This document shows positions 53,690 to 63,042 of a stretch of 64,000 nucleotides of DNA, in pieces. Under the pieces are notes generated by a model, which ran no database searches, was not told where the DNA came from, and saw only the letters and a list, made by a program, of their open reading frames with translations. Location of the stretch: positions 1,488,001-1,552,000 of the forward strand of contig NZ_CASCJC010000001.1 in the NCBI RefSeq assembly GCF_949152225.1, written 5' to 3'. The stretch is from Ligilactobacillus sp900765635 (GTDB lineage: Bacteria; Bacillota; Bacilli; Lactobacillales; Lactobacillaceae). How positions within the stretch are numbered: the first letter of the stretch is position 1; the number at the start of each line of letters is the position of its first letter. The position numbers and the translations under genes are program-made.

Positions 53690-55420
53690 ATGTTTGATAA
53701 GCAATTGATGCGCTTGTCAAATTTCAAAAAAGTTATGGGAATGCTTGCAGGACTTGATGTTTTGCAGGCATTTCTTATCATTGGACAAGCAATCTTTCTA
53801 AGTTTAACCATTACTAGCCTTTGGCAAGGTGCTCTTTTGACCAGTCAAAGTTTGCACATTTTAGGCTTTGCTTGTTGTTTTTTAGGACGACAAGTATTAA
53901 TGCTTAGCGTCGGTCATCTTTTGGATAACTACGCTGCTAAGCAAGCAAAATTTTTACGTGGTCAACTGCTTGAAAAAACCTTTAATCTTGGGCCACATGT
54001 CGTCCAAGACAAAGGTACCGGCAACATGGTTACCTTAGCCTTAGACGGGATTTTTCAAGCCGAAGATTATATCAAACTCATTTCTAGTAAGATGAGTTCG
54101 ATGATTATTGTTCCTTTAATTATCTTAGTCGTTTGTTTTTGGTTAGATTTTGATTCTGCAATTACTTTAATCTTAGTTTTTCCTTTGATTATCTTATTTA
54201 TGATTGTTTTAGGCTATGCTGCAAAAGCCAAAGCAGACAAGCAATTTGCTTCCTATCAGATTCTTTCCAATCACTTTATCGACTCTTTGCGTGGCCTTGA
54301 TACACTTGAATATTTTGGCTTAAGTAAAAGCTATGCTAAAAGCATTTACAAAACAAGCGAGCGTTTCCGCAAAGCAACCATGTCAACCTTAAAAGTCGCT
54401 ATGTTATCGACTTTTGCACTTGACTTTTTTACCACCCTATCAGTCGCAGTTGTCGCTGTTTTTTTAGGCTTGCGTTTAATTAACGGTAAGATTGATCTCT
54501 TCCCGGCTTTGACAGTTTTGATTTTGGCGCCTGAATACTTTTTACCGATTCGGACATTTGCTAGCGACTATCACGCTACTTTAAATGGTAAAAATGCTTT
54601 TCAAGCGATCTTTGCTATCATTAATCAACCACAACCAAAGACGCAAGATTTACAACTGCCTAACTGGAACAAGAATAGTCAATTAAACTTAAACGCTATC
54701 AATTACGCCTACGATTCTGCTCAACCTAATGCCTTAAGCGAACTTAACTTAAGCTTTACTGGTTTTGAAAAAATCGGAATCATCGGGCTTTCTGGTGCTG
54801 GTAAATCGACTTTAATAAATTTATTGAGTGGTTTCTTACAGCCTACTAGCGGGACATTTGAATATGATAACCAAGCACTGACTAGCCTAAATCTACCTAG
54901 TTGGCGCCGACAAATCTCTTATATTCCGCAAAATCCGTATATCTTTGATGATACCTTAAAAAATAACATTCGTTTTTACACTCCAAATGTCAGTGATGAA
55001 CAAATTATGGAAGCCATCAAAGTAGTTGGCTTGACTCAATTAGTCGACCAACTCGAAGATGGTCTAGATACCTTAATTGGCAATGGGCAACGACCTTTAA
55101 GTGGCGGGCAAGCACAACGTATCGCCTTGGCACGGGCATTTTTAGATGATAAGCGGCGCATTTTAATCTTTGATGAACCAACCGCACATCTTGATCTTGA
55201 AACAGAAATTGAACTTAAAGAAAAAATGTTGCCTTTGATGAAAGACAAACTTGTCTTTTTTGCCACCCATCGCTTACACTGGATGCATCAAATGGATAAG
55301 ATTTTGGTCGTCAAAGACGGTAAAATCGTTGAATTTGGAACCTATGAGCAACTACAAGCACAAAATGGCTATTTTTGCGAATTAATCAAGCAAGCGAAAG
55401 GAGATACTCATGTTAAATAA
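53690..55420 (+). CDS. cydD: ABC transporter CydD, cytochrome bd assembly
   Basis: A 576-residue half-transporter: membrane domain (about 1-310) and ATPase domain with Walker A GLSGAGKSTLINLL, signature LSGGQAQRIALARAF, and Walker B RILIFDEPTAHLD. CydDC exports thiols and binds haem, and is required to assemble cytochrome bd. It follows cydB by four bases and overlaps cydC by 11. Confidence 0.94.
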   Translation: MFDKQLMRLSNFKKVMGMLAGLDVLQAFLIIGQAIFLSLTITSLWQGALLTSQSLHILGFACCFLGRQVLMLSVGHLLDNYAAKQAKFLRGQLLEKTFNLGPHVVQDKGTGNMVTLALDGIFQAEDYIKLISSKMSSMIIVPLIILVVCFWLDFDSAITLILVFPLIILFMIVLGYAAKAKADKQFASYQILSNHFIDSLRGLDTLEYFGLSKSYAKSIYKTSERFRKATMSTLKVAMLSTFALDFFTTLSVAVVAVFLGLRLINGKIDLFPALTVLILAPEYFLPIRTFASDYHATLNGKNAFQAIFAIINQPQPKTQDLQLPNWNKNSQLNLNAINYAYDSAQPNALSELNLSFTGFEKIGIIGLSGAGKSTLINLLSGFLQPTSGTFEYDNQALTSLNLPSWRRQISYIPQNPYIFDDTLKNNIRFYTPNVSDEQIMEAIKVVGLTQLVDQLEDGLDTLIGNGQRPLSGGQAQRIALARAFLDDKRRILIFDEPTAHLDLETEIELKEKMLPLMKDKLVFFATHRLHWMHQMDKILVVKDGKIVEFGTYEQLQAQNGYFCELIKQAKGDTHVK

Positions 55421-57167
55421 AATTGGTTTATTTAAGCAATTTAAAACTGATACTTGGGTTAAACCTTTCTTGCGCAAGTACAAATTAACCTTAATTGCTG
55501 CTTTGCTTTTAGGTGCGGGAACCTTTGTTTGTGCAGCTGCTTTGATGTTTAATTCAGGGTATTTGATCAGCAAATCAGCCACACGTCCGTATAATATCTT
55601 ATTAGTCTATGTCCCAATCGTTTTGACACGTGCTTTTGGCTTTGGTCGACCCGTTTTTCATTATGTTGAACGCCTCACCAGCCATGATTGGGTCTTAAAG
55701 ATGACTTCACGGTTTCGCTTGCGTTTATATCAAACCCTACAAAAAGACGCTATCTTCTTTAAAAACAAATATCAACTCGGTGATATTTTAGGGCTTTTAG
55801 CCGAAGATATCGGTCATATTCAAAACCTTTATTTGCGAACAATCTTTCCGACTTTCATTGTTTGGATCTTGTATTTTATTATCGTTGTTTGTTTAGGTTT
55901 TATCTCTTTACCTTTTGCTGGTTTGATGTTTTTATTATTGTTTGTAATTATCTTTTTACTTCCGTTATGGTCAATCATTATCAACGGTGCTAAACAAGAA
56001 CAAGAAAAGCAATTAAAAAATGCTCTTTATCTAGACTTAACCGACAACATTTTAGGTGTTAGCGATTGGATTTTTGCCGATCGTCCTGCCGATTACTTGC
56101 AGCTTCACGCTAAAAGTCAAGATAAACTGGCACAAGTACAAGCTAGCATGCGGCGTTTTGCTTATCTACGTGATTTCTTATTACAAGTAGACTTCTTATT
56201 GATTGTCTTGAGCTTGATTTGCTTTGGCGCTGCTTATTTTGGTGGTGAACCTAAGAGTCAAGCAGCCAACTGGATTGCTGCATTTGTTTTGGCTGCCTTT
56301 CCTTTAAATGAAGCCTTGGCTAACCTACCAGCAGCTGCGCAAGAAACCAACATTTATCAAGATTCTTTGGCTCGTTTGAATGCTTTGCCAGAAAAACAAG
56401 CTAAGGCTACTTTTGAACAAGAACTACACGCTCCTTTTAAACTTGAAATTCAAGATGTGAGCTTTCATTATCCTGACAGCAAACATGAAGTCTTGCAACA
56501 CATCAACTTGACGATTGATTCTAAACAAAAAGTTGCACTTTTAGGACGCAGTGGTTCGGGTAAGAGTACTCTAGCTAGCCTCTTGCGTGGTGATTTAAGT
56601 GCTACATCTGGGAAAATCACCCTTAACGGAATTGAAACGACCACAATTGGCGCTAAGATTTCCGATTATATTGGTGTTATTCAACAAAGCCCTTATCTCT
56701 TCCACACAACCATTCGCAATAATTTGCGAATTGCAAACGAAGATGCCACCGATGAACAAATTTGGGACGTCTTAGCACGTGTAGGCTTACAAGATTTAAT
56801 CGCTAATCTACCACAACAACTCGATACTTTAGTCGATGAAGCAGGTCTACGTTTTTCAGGTGGGGAACGTCATCGTTTAGCCTTGGCACGTATCTTGTTA
56901 AAAGATGTGCCTATCATCATTTTAGATGAACCTACCGTCGGCTTAGATCCTGTGACCGAACAAGCCTTGCTTGATACCTTTGCTAATCAATTAGCCGATA
57001 AGACTTTAGTTTGGATTACTCATCATCTTCAAGGCATCGACCAAATGGATACCGTCATCTTTATTGAAGACGGCCAAATCGAAATTAGCGGTACCCCACA
57101 AGAGTTAGCCGCAACTAACCAACGTTATCAAAAATTAAAGGCCATTGATCAAGGCCAAAATAATTAA
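55410..57167 (+). CDS. cydC: ABC transporter CydC, cytochrome bd assembly
   Basis: A 585-residue half-transporter, partner of CydD. Membrane helices lie in about 15-300 (TLIAALLLGAGTFVCAAALM and others). The ATPase has LLGRSGSGKSTLASLL, the signature FSGGERHRLALARIL and Walker B IIILDEPTVGLD. Spacing and overlap show the genes cydABDC form one transcript with ndh behind. Confidence 0.94.
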   Translation: MLNKIGLFKQFKTDTWVKPFLRKYKLTLIAALLLGAGTFVCAAALMFNSGYLISKSATRPYNILLVYVPIVLTRAFGFGRPVFHYVERLTSHDWVLKMTSRFRLRLYQTLQKDAIFFKNKYQLGDILGLLAEDIGHIQNLYLRTIFPTFIVWILYFIIVVCLGFISLPFAGLMFLLLFVIIFLLPLWSIIINGAKQEQEKQLKNALYLDLTDNILGVSDWIFADRPADYLQLHAKSQDKLAQVQASMRRFAYLRDFLLQVDFLLIVLSLICFGAAYFGGEPKSQAANWIAAFVLAAFPLNEALANLPAAAQETNIYQDSLARLNALPEKQAKATFEQELHAPFKLEIQDVSFHYPDSKHEVLQHINLTIDSKQKVALLGRSGSGKSTLASLLRGDLSATSGKITLNGIETTTIGAKISDYIGVIQQSPYLFHTTIRNNLRIANEDATDEQIWDVLARVGLQDLIANLPQQLDTLVDEAGLRFSGGERHRLALARILLKDVPIIILDEPTVGLDPVTEQALLDTFANQLADKTLVWITHHLQGIDQMDTVIFIEDGQIEISGTPQELAATNQRYQKLKAIDQGQNN

Positions 57168-57187
57168 AATTTTTAGGAGTGAAAAAA

Positions 57188-58402
57188 ATGACAGAGATCC
57201 TCGTCTTAGGAGCCGGTTATGCTGGCTTAAAAACCGTCACTAAATTACAAAAAAAAGCTGCTGGTAAATGCCATATCATCTTAGTTGACAAAAATGATTA
57301 CCATTATGAAGCAACTGATTTGCATGAAGTTGCTGCCGGAACAGAACCTAAAGAAAAGATTTCTTACCCAATCAGAGATGTTCTTAATCCTAAGGTAACA
57401 ACCTTTATCCAAGATGAAGTTTTAAGCGTTTATACAGCTAACAAGCAAGCTATTTTGAAAAACAGCGGTACAATTAAATATGATTACTGTGTTGTTAGCT
57501 TAGGCTTTGTTTCAGAAACATTTGGTATTCCAGGTGCTTTAGACAACGCCTTACAAATGGTTAACATCGAAACAGCCGAAAACATCCACAATCACATCGT
57601 TAAGATGATGCAAACTTACCAAGAAACAAAAGATCCTGAACTTTTGAACATCGTGGTTTGTGGTGCTGGTTTTACTGGTATCGAATTAGCTGGTGCCTTA
57701 ATCGATGCACGTCCACAATATGCTAAATTAGCTGGTGTTACAGCCGATGAAATCAACATCATCGTTGTTGAAGCTTCTACTCGCTTATTGCCAATGTTTT
57801 CCGAAAAAATGGCTGAATACGGCGTAAACTTAGTCAAGAAGCTAGGCGTTAAGTTGATGACTGGTTGCATGATTAAAGAAATCCAACCAGGCCAAGTGCT
57901 TTACCAAGTTAAAGAAGGCGAAGAAACAAAAGACGGCTCTGTTAAAGCTAAAACAATCATCTGGACTACTGGTGTTAGTGGTAGCCCTGTTATGCGTGAA
58001 TCTGGCTTTAGCGAACGCCGTGGCCGTGTAATCGTTACTGATCATTTAACCGATCCTGACAACGATGATGTGTATATCTTAGGCGACGTTGCTGCTTTCA
58101 TGGATAAAGAAACCAACCGTCCTTATCCAACAACAGCTCAAATCGCAACACGCATGGGTGCTTATACTGCAGAAGATATCGCAGCTCGCTTAGATGGTGG
58201 TCGTGCGGGTGAATTCACCTATCAATCAGCCGGAACAGTTGCTTCTGTTGGTAACACACACGCATTTGGTGTCGTAGGTAAAAACGAAATCAAAGGTTAC
58301 CCTGCTTCTGTAGTTAAAAAGATGATTATGAACAAGTCCTTGATGGATATTGGTGGGGTTAAAGAATTACTTGCCAAAGGTCGCTTCGACTTATATCACT
58401 AA
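57188..58402 (+). CDS. ndh: Type II NADH dehydrogenase (NDH-2)
   Basis: A 404-residue FAD enzyme that passes electrons from NADH to menaquinone without pumping protons. FAD-binding VLGAGYAGLKTVTKL and NADH-binding VVCGAGFTGIELAGALI are visible, as is DVYILGDVAAFMD. A C-terminal amphipathic segment (VVKKMIMNKSLMDIGGVKEL) suits membrane attachment. It completes a short NADH-quinone-oxygen chain with CydAB. ATG 57188 is preferred, because the GTG at 57179 overlaps the AGGAG site. Confidence 0.93.
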   Translation: MTEILVLGAGYAGLKTVTKLQKKAAGKCHIILVDKNDYHYEATDLHEVAAGTEPKEKISYPIRDVLNPKVTTFIQDEVLSVYTANKQAILKNSGTIKYDYCVVSLGFVSETFGIPGALDNALQMVNIETAENIHNHIVKMMQTYQETKDPELLNIVVCGAGFTGIELAGALIDARPQYAKLAGVTADEINIIVVEASTRLLPMFSEKMAEYGVNLVKKLGVKLMTGCMIKEIQPGQVLYQVKEGEETKDGSVKAKTIIWTTGVSGSPVMRESGFSERRGRVIVTDHLTDPDNDDVYILGDVAAFMDKETNRPYPTTAQIATRMGAYTAEDIAARLDGGRAGEFTYQSAGTVASVGNTHAFGVVGKNEIKGYPASVVKKMIMNKSLMDIGGVKELLAKGRFDLYH

Positions 58403-58417
58403 AATCAAATAAACACC

Positions 58418-58488
58418 GCTCCCCTCTTTTAGGAGGGGATTTTTATGTACAAAAATATCCCGCTAAGCATGTGCTTAACGGGATATTT
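58418..58488. terminator. Terminators of the cyd-ndh operon and the MFS pseudogene
   Basis: CCCCTC/GAGGGG with a T-run (58421-58446) ends the plus-strand operon. A second long stem with arms AAAATATCCCG and CGGGATATTTT (58452-58488) has T tracts both ways and also ends the minus-strand gene. Confidence 0.85.
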
Positions 58489-58489
58489 T

Positions 58490-59725
58490 TTATTTCTTAG
58501 CCAAACGTGGCAAGAAAAATAGGCAAACTGACATCAAAACAAATGGCACTGCCAAAGCTCCAAAGCCAGCTGCAAAACCGATTTTATCGGCGATTCGTGC
58601 CACTACATAATTTCCAACCATCGCACCGACAAAAGCCATGATATTAATAGTAGCATACGCACTTGAAATCATGTCTGGGGCAATTAGTGATTGTTTGGTT
58701 TGCGCAACAATAAAGTGCGGTGCTAAAACAACAATTGCAAACACAAACATCAACATATAAGTCGACAAATATAATAAAACAACGATTAATACTAACGAAG
58801 TTGTCTTAGTCATCACATACAAAGCTAGCGCACCGATAATACCGGAGACAAACGCAACTTGTTTTTGTCTGCCTAAAAAGAATCGCTTAACAATTGCATC
58901 ACTAGTAACCATCGCAATTCCCATCGCCAATGCATAACCAACTAAGATTAAGTTTACCAGTTGTGGATTGGTCTTGAGATGGTTTTGAATAACTCCAATT
59001 GTTGGTAAATAAGTCGGTAACCAAAATAGCGTTACGACCGATACCATGTTACCACAAAAAAGTGCCAAACCAAGAATTAACGTATTTTTATTTTTTCAAC
59101 CTTCAATCACCGAAATTTTACGTGTAACCGGAGTATGCTTGGTTGGAACTAAAACTACAAATAAGATTAACGCCACTAAAAATAAGCCAGCTAAAACAAA
59201 ATATGCTACTTGCCAACTTGTCTTTTCCATCAACGGTGCAAACAAGGCATACGAAACTACAGACCCTAACCCTGCTGTAGCAACGACTACCGATTGTACC
59301 GTTGTTCGTTGATGTGGCTTGAAGTTTTCAACGACTACCCGCGCACATCCGTTGGTATAGCCCGTTTGACCGACACCAACAATCATTCTGGCTCCTAACA
59401 AGCCCAACATCACGCCGGCACTTCCCCCTAAGCCGACACCTAAAAGACCTACTATCCCAAAGCAACTTGAAGCAAGCGTCAATAACACTAAACAAAGTGT
59501 CGTAAAGAACTTGTATCCGTAACGATCGACCACAAAGCCACTTATCAGCGTCATGATAATGTTACTTACATAATACAGGTTAGTAATATTAGAAAATTGC
59601 GCAGCACTAAAGCCATATGCCGCAATAATATGCGGTGCTGTTGCCCCAATCAAAGATTTATCGAGGTTGGCAATCATTCCAAAATAAAACAATACAAAAA
59701 AAATCTGACGTTGTTTCCCTGTCAT
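58490..59725 (-). pseudogene. MFS transporter interrupted by one in-frame TGA
   Basis: Two fragments in the same frame together give about 411 codons and 12 membrane helices of a major-facilitator carrier. Helix 1-2 loop DRYGYKFF and the helix 4 motif GARMIVGVGQTGYTNG lie in the first half, and the second half runs from LILGLALFCGNM to FLPRLAKK. They are separated only by TGA (59096-59098) after SVIEG in the central loop. The change from TGG is a natural guess. The anion:cation symporter/sugar-acid group is likely. A cre-like AGAAAGCGCTACA lies upstream near 59870. Confidence 0.85.
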
Positions 59726-59918
59726 TTCCCTTTTTCTCCTTTAACAACAAAATCCACCCATCAATCACTAAAAACTTATAAAAATAAGAAGTAATAATCG
59801 ACGAACAAATTTAGTTTACAAGGTAAAAATACTCAAAGTCAAGCGGTTTTTAGAAGATTAACAAATTTTAAGAAAGCGCTACATAAATGTGTATTATTTC
59901 ACATTTTTATATTTTGTA

Positions 59919-59960
59919 AAATAAAAAACCTCTAAACTACCGTGCCGAGTTTAGAGGTTA
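59919..59960 (-). terminator. Terminator after the hydrolase remnant
   Basis: Perfect 12-base arms AACCTCTAAACT/AGTTTAGAGGTT and a T-run on the minus strand. Confidence 0.85.
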
Positions 59961-59968
59961 GCTATTAA

Positions 59969-61288
59969 CTAATTAGCTGTTTTTTGTACGCTGACAAAAG
60001 CCACGTCATATGGCGTCAAACTTACTTTTAGTGAAGTTTGGCCGTCTGTTACAATCTTACTATCTTGTTTTTTACCATTAACCATCACGGTCACTTCGTA
60101 GCGTCCCGTTTGATTAAATTTAAGCGGTAATTCATATTCTTTTGCCGTTGCTTGTGGCAATTTCTTCAATGCCGTAGCATCGTTTAACATAAACAACTTT
60201 GCATTTGGCACTTGTAAAGCTCGACTCGTCAAGCCTTCAGGTTGTTGCAAGGTGATTTGTCCTTGATCAGTTGCTTGTGGCAAACCTCTTGTAATCAAAT
60301 CTTGATTAGCACTTATCATCGCCAGCAAGTTTGTAGCATTTGTTTGATGCTCGGTTCCCCACATTTCGCCATAACAATAAATCCCAAAGCCTTGCGCACC
60401 ACGTGATAGACTATCCAAAACATAAGATTTCATGTTGATACTATTTTGTCCTGCTGCACCAATTTCAGATGGGAACAAGATTGGACCTTGCGTTGTATAA
60501 TTGTAAATCTTATCTAAAGAATTCCAAGCCAAATCGCCATCGTTGCCATAAAACATCGTTCCTACCATATCCAAGTTAGCTTCTTTGTAAAAGGCTGGAT
60601 CTACCCCTTCATGCCAATCAAAAGTACCACCTTTTTCAGGTAGGCCCGCTTGGAAGTTAGTCGTTACTGGCTTGTATGGATCAACTTTATGCACCGCATC
60701 GCTAAAGCTTTGCCATAAAGCTAAGATCGTATCTTTTCTAAAGGCTTTTTCGTCACTTTGTTTGGTTTGTTCTTTCCATTTATTAAAGAGCATTTGGTAG
60801 TAAGGATTTTGATCGTTGCCACCGTTTAAATAGTAGTTGAACCCTTCTTCATTTCCTAATTGATAAGCAATCACTGTATCTGAATCACGGTAATGCTGTG
60901 CTAAATTTTCAATTGCTTCTAATAAACGTGGATAAATTTGTGGATGCCAGTATTCTGGAAAGACTTCTAAGCTGTCTTTGCGAATATTGGCTGAATTATT
61001 TTGATCACCTTTGCCCCATTGAATAGAGTAACTCTTGCCATCATGATCTTCTACATGATATACCCAAAAATCATCAAACTTTTTAGCCATGTTCCATTGA
61101 TAGTGGAAAAACATAGCAAAATACATCTTCATATCATATTTTTTAGCTGTATTTACGATTGAATCTAAATAACTGTAATCAAACTTTCTTGGTGCTTGAT
61201 TCCAATCTGACCATTGAACCATCAATTGCACCGTATTAAAGCCCATCGACTTCATTTGTTTAAAAGCTTCATCTTTTAACAATCTCAA
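59969..61288 (-). pseudogene. GH-A-clan glycoside hydrolase (GH42/GH35-like), 5'-truncated
   Basis: About 439 codons remain. LKDEAFKQMKSMGFNTVQLM matches the second strand-helix of the barrel, the acid/base glutamate is in AYQLGNEEGFNYY and the nucleophile in LFPSEIGAAGQ. A beta-domain closes the C-terminus. The first strand, the start codon and any signal peptide are missing: the frame runs straight into a scrap of kdpB at its 5' end. The only nearby starts are TTG 61288 and internal ATGs with no ribosome site, so it is probably silent unless coupled to the kdp frame. Confidence 0.75.
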
Positions 61289-62792
61289 TTAATTTAGTTG
61301 GCGAAGAATCTAAGTCAACCATGTTATCAGCTTCTTTAGCTGCTTGTGTTCCAGAGTTCATCGCAACCGCCACATCGGCTTGGGTTAAGACAGCCACCAA
61401 GCCACTACCAATCAAAATCGCTAAAGGCGTTGCCAAGCAGGCTAATATCGCCATTTTCATTTCTTTTGGTCCAATCTTTTTACCTAAATACTCAGGTGTT
61501 CTACCGACCATCAAGCTGGCGATAAAGACGGTTAGTAACACGAAGCCTAACATGCCATACAAGCCAGAACCAACACCACCAAAGACAACTTCACCTAATT
61601 GGATAAACATCATTGGAATCATTGCAGCCAAAGCACTCATGCTATCCATCGCCGCATTAACTGCTCCACAGCTTGTTGCGGTTGTTACAACCGCAAAAAT
61701 TACTGAACTTGCAATCCCAAAACGTGTTTCTTTACCTTCAAGATTTAAATTACCAATTCCACTGACAACATGGCCCTTGCTTTCAGCCCAAGCACTGATG
61801 GCTAAACCAACGATAAAGAGCAATGCCATCGTCAAAAACAAGACATAACCTTCTTTTTTCTTGCCTAGATAGTTACCAAAAGCAAAACACAACGAAATTG
61901 GAATCAAAATCATCGCAGTAACTTCAATCAAATTCGAGATAATATTAGGATTTTCAAATGGATGTGCGGCGTTAGTTCCTAATACCCCACCACCATTTGT
62001 ACCTAGTTGTTTAATCGCAACTTGACTAGCTTGCGCATACAAAGGAATGTGTTGTTTAGTCAAAATCTGTGCATCTTTAACTTTCTTTCCATCAACCGTT
62101 ACTTCTTGTTTTTTGACGTCGATCTTCGCATTCAAAATTGCTTGCCTGTTTTTATCAACTACAACAGGTTGTACTAATTTAACTTCCTTAGAACCAGATA
62201 AACTTTGTGGTACCCCACACGCTACTAAAGCTAGCGAAGTCACTAAACTCAATGGCACCAACAAATACACCATGATACGGATGATATCTTTCCAAAAGTT
62301 ACCGATTGTTTGACTAGAAGCCTTCTTTAAGCCACGCATCAATGCAAATAACACCGCAATCCCAACTGCAGTGGCCAAGAAGTTTTGCACCGTCAAACCA
62401 ACAATCTGTGCAAATGGACTTAAGGTTACTTCCCCCGAATAACTTTGCCAGTTAGTATTGGTTAAAAATGAAGCTGCAGTGTTAAATGCTAATGCAAAAG
62501 ACATTCCTGGTAAATGTTGTGGATTAAGTGGTAAAACATTTTGGAACATCAAAATTAACATCAATAAGATAAAACCTGCACCAGAAAAAACAAATACCGC
62601 TGCCACATATTTTTTCCAGTTCATTTCACTAACATCTAAGCGTAAAAAACGCCAAATAGACCGTTCAACCGGTCGGAATTTAAGCATCAATTTCGAATCA
62701 TCATCAATCAATTGACTAATATATTTTCCAAGTGGATAAGCCAACAAAACTGGAATTATTAAATATGGAATATATTGGATAATTTCACTCAT
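61269..62792 (-). pseudogene. kdpA: Chimeric kdpA'-'kdpB' remnant (K+ transporter)
   Basis: Residues 1 to about 470 are KdpA, the potassium-pore subunit of the Kdp ATPase: FNTAASFLTNTNWQ, LGTNGGGVLGTNAAHP and TTATSCGAVNAA are three of its four selectivity loops. At 61380-61390 it switches, in frame, to KdpB: QADVAVAMNSGTQAAKE and NMVDLDSSPTKLIEIV, which lie near the ATPase's hinge. The last 100 residues of KdpA with the fourth pore loop and most of KdpB are gone, a loss of about 1.9 kb. After LIEIV it ends at once (KR, TGA). It cannot form a Kdp pump. Confidence 0.9.
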
Positions 62793-62872
62793 TTTTGTTC
62801 ACCCTCAAATAAAACATAGACTAAATAAAAGAACAATCCGACCGTCACAAGTGCGGTTAAAGTCATTATCAT
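62789..62872 (-). CDS. kdpF: KdpF, small subunit of the Kdp complex
   Basis: A 27-residue single-helix peptide, MIMTLTALVTVGLFFYLVYV followed by LFEGEQK. This is the KdpF pattern (one helix then a short polar tail). It stabilises the KdpABC complex. Its TGA overlaps the kdpA ATG (ATGA), and AAAGGAGG precedes its start. The partner genes downstream are broken, so it has no complex to join. Confidence 0.85.
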   Translation of the reverse strand: MIMTLTALVTVGLFFYLVYVLFEGEQK

Positions 62873-62964
62873 TTTCCTTCCTCCTTTGATGAATCGCTCT
62901 TAATTCACCATTATCCTAACAAGAATGATGTTAAAATGGTGTTAATTCTTAAAATACAAAAAAA

Positions 62965-63034
62965 CCAAGGTTAACGATATATACCCTCCTTACTGCATTG
63001 TCCAGTAAAGAGGGTACACATCATAAACGCTTGG
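62965..63034 (-). terminator. Terminator of the LacS-type permease gene
   Basis: Arms TACCCTCCTTACTG (62982-62995) and CAGTAAAGAGGGTA (63003-63016) pair at 13 of 14 positions; CCAAG/CTTGG extends the stem. On the minus strand CCTTGGTTTTTTTG follows. Confidence 0.7.
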
Positions 63035-63042
63035 CTTTTTAT

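Noticed and set aside
8750..59725. Idea that TGA is read as Trp, since TGA replaces a conserved Trp codon in the cytolysin and interrupts the MFS gene
   Set aside because: TGA ends other genes correctly, for example kdpF, and the cytolysin has additional lesions. Ordinary nonsense mutation is simpler.
61321..61848. 175-codon plus-strand frame opposite kdpA
   Set aside because: It is antisense to clear KdpA coding sequence and its composition mirrors membrane helices; no ribosome site.
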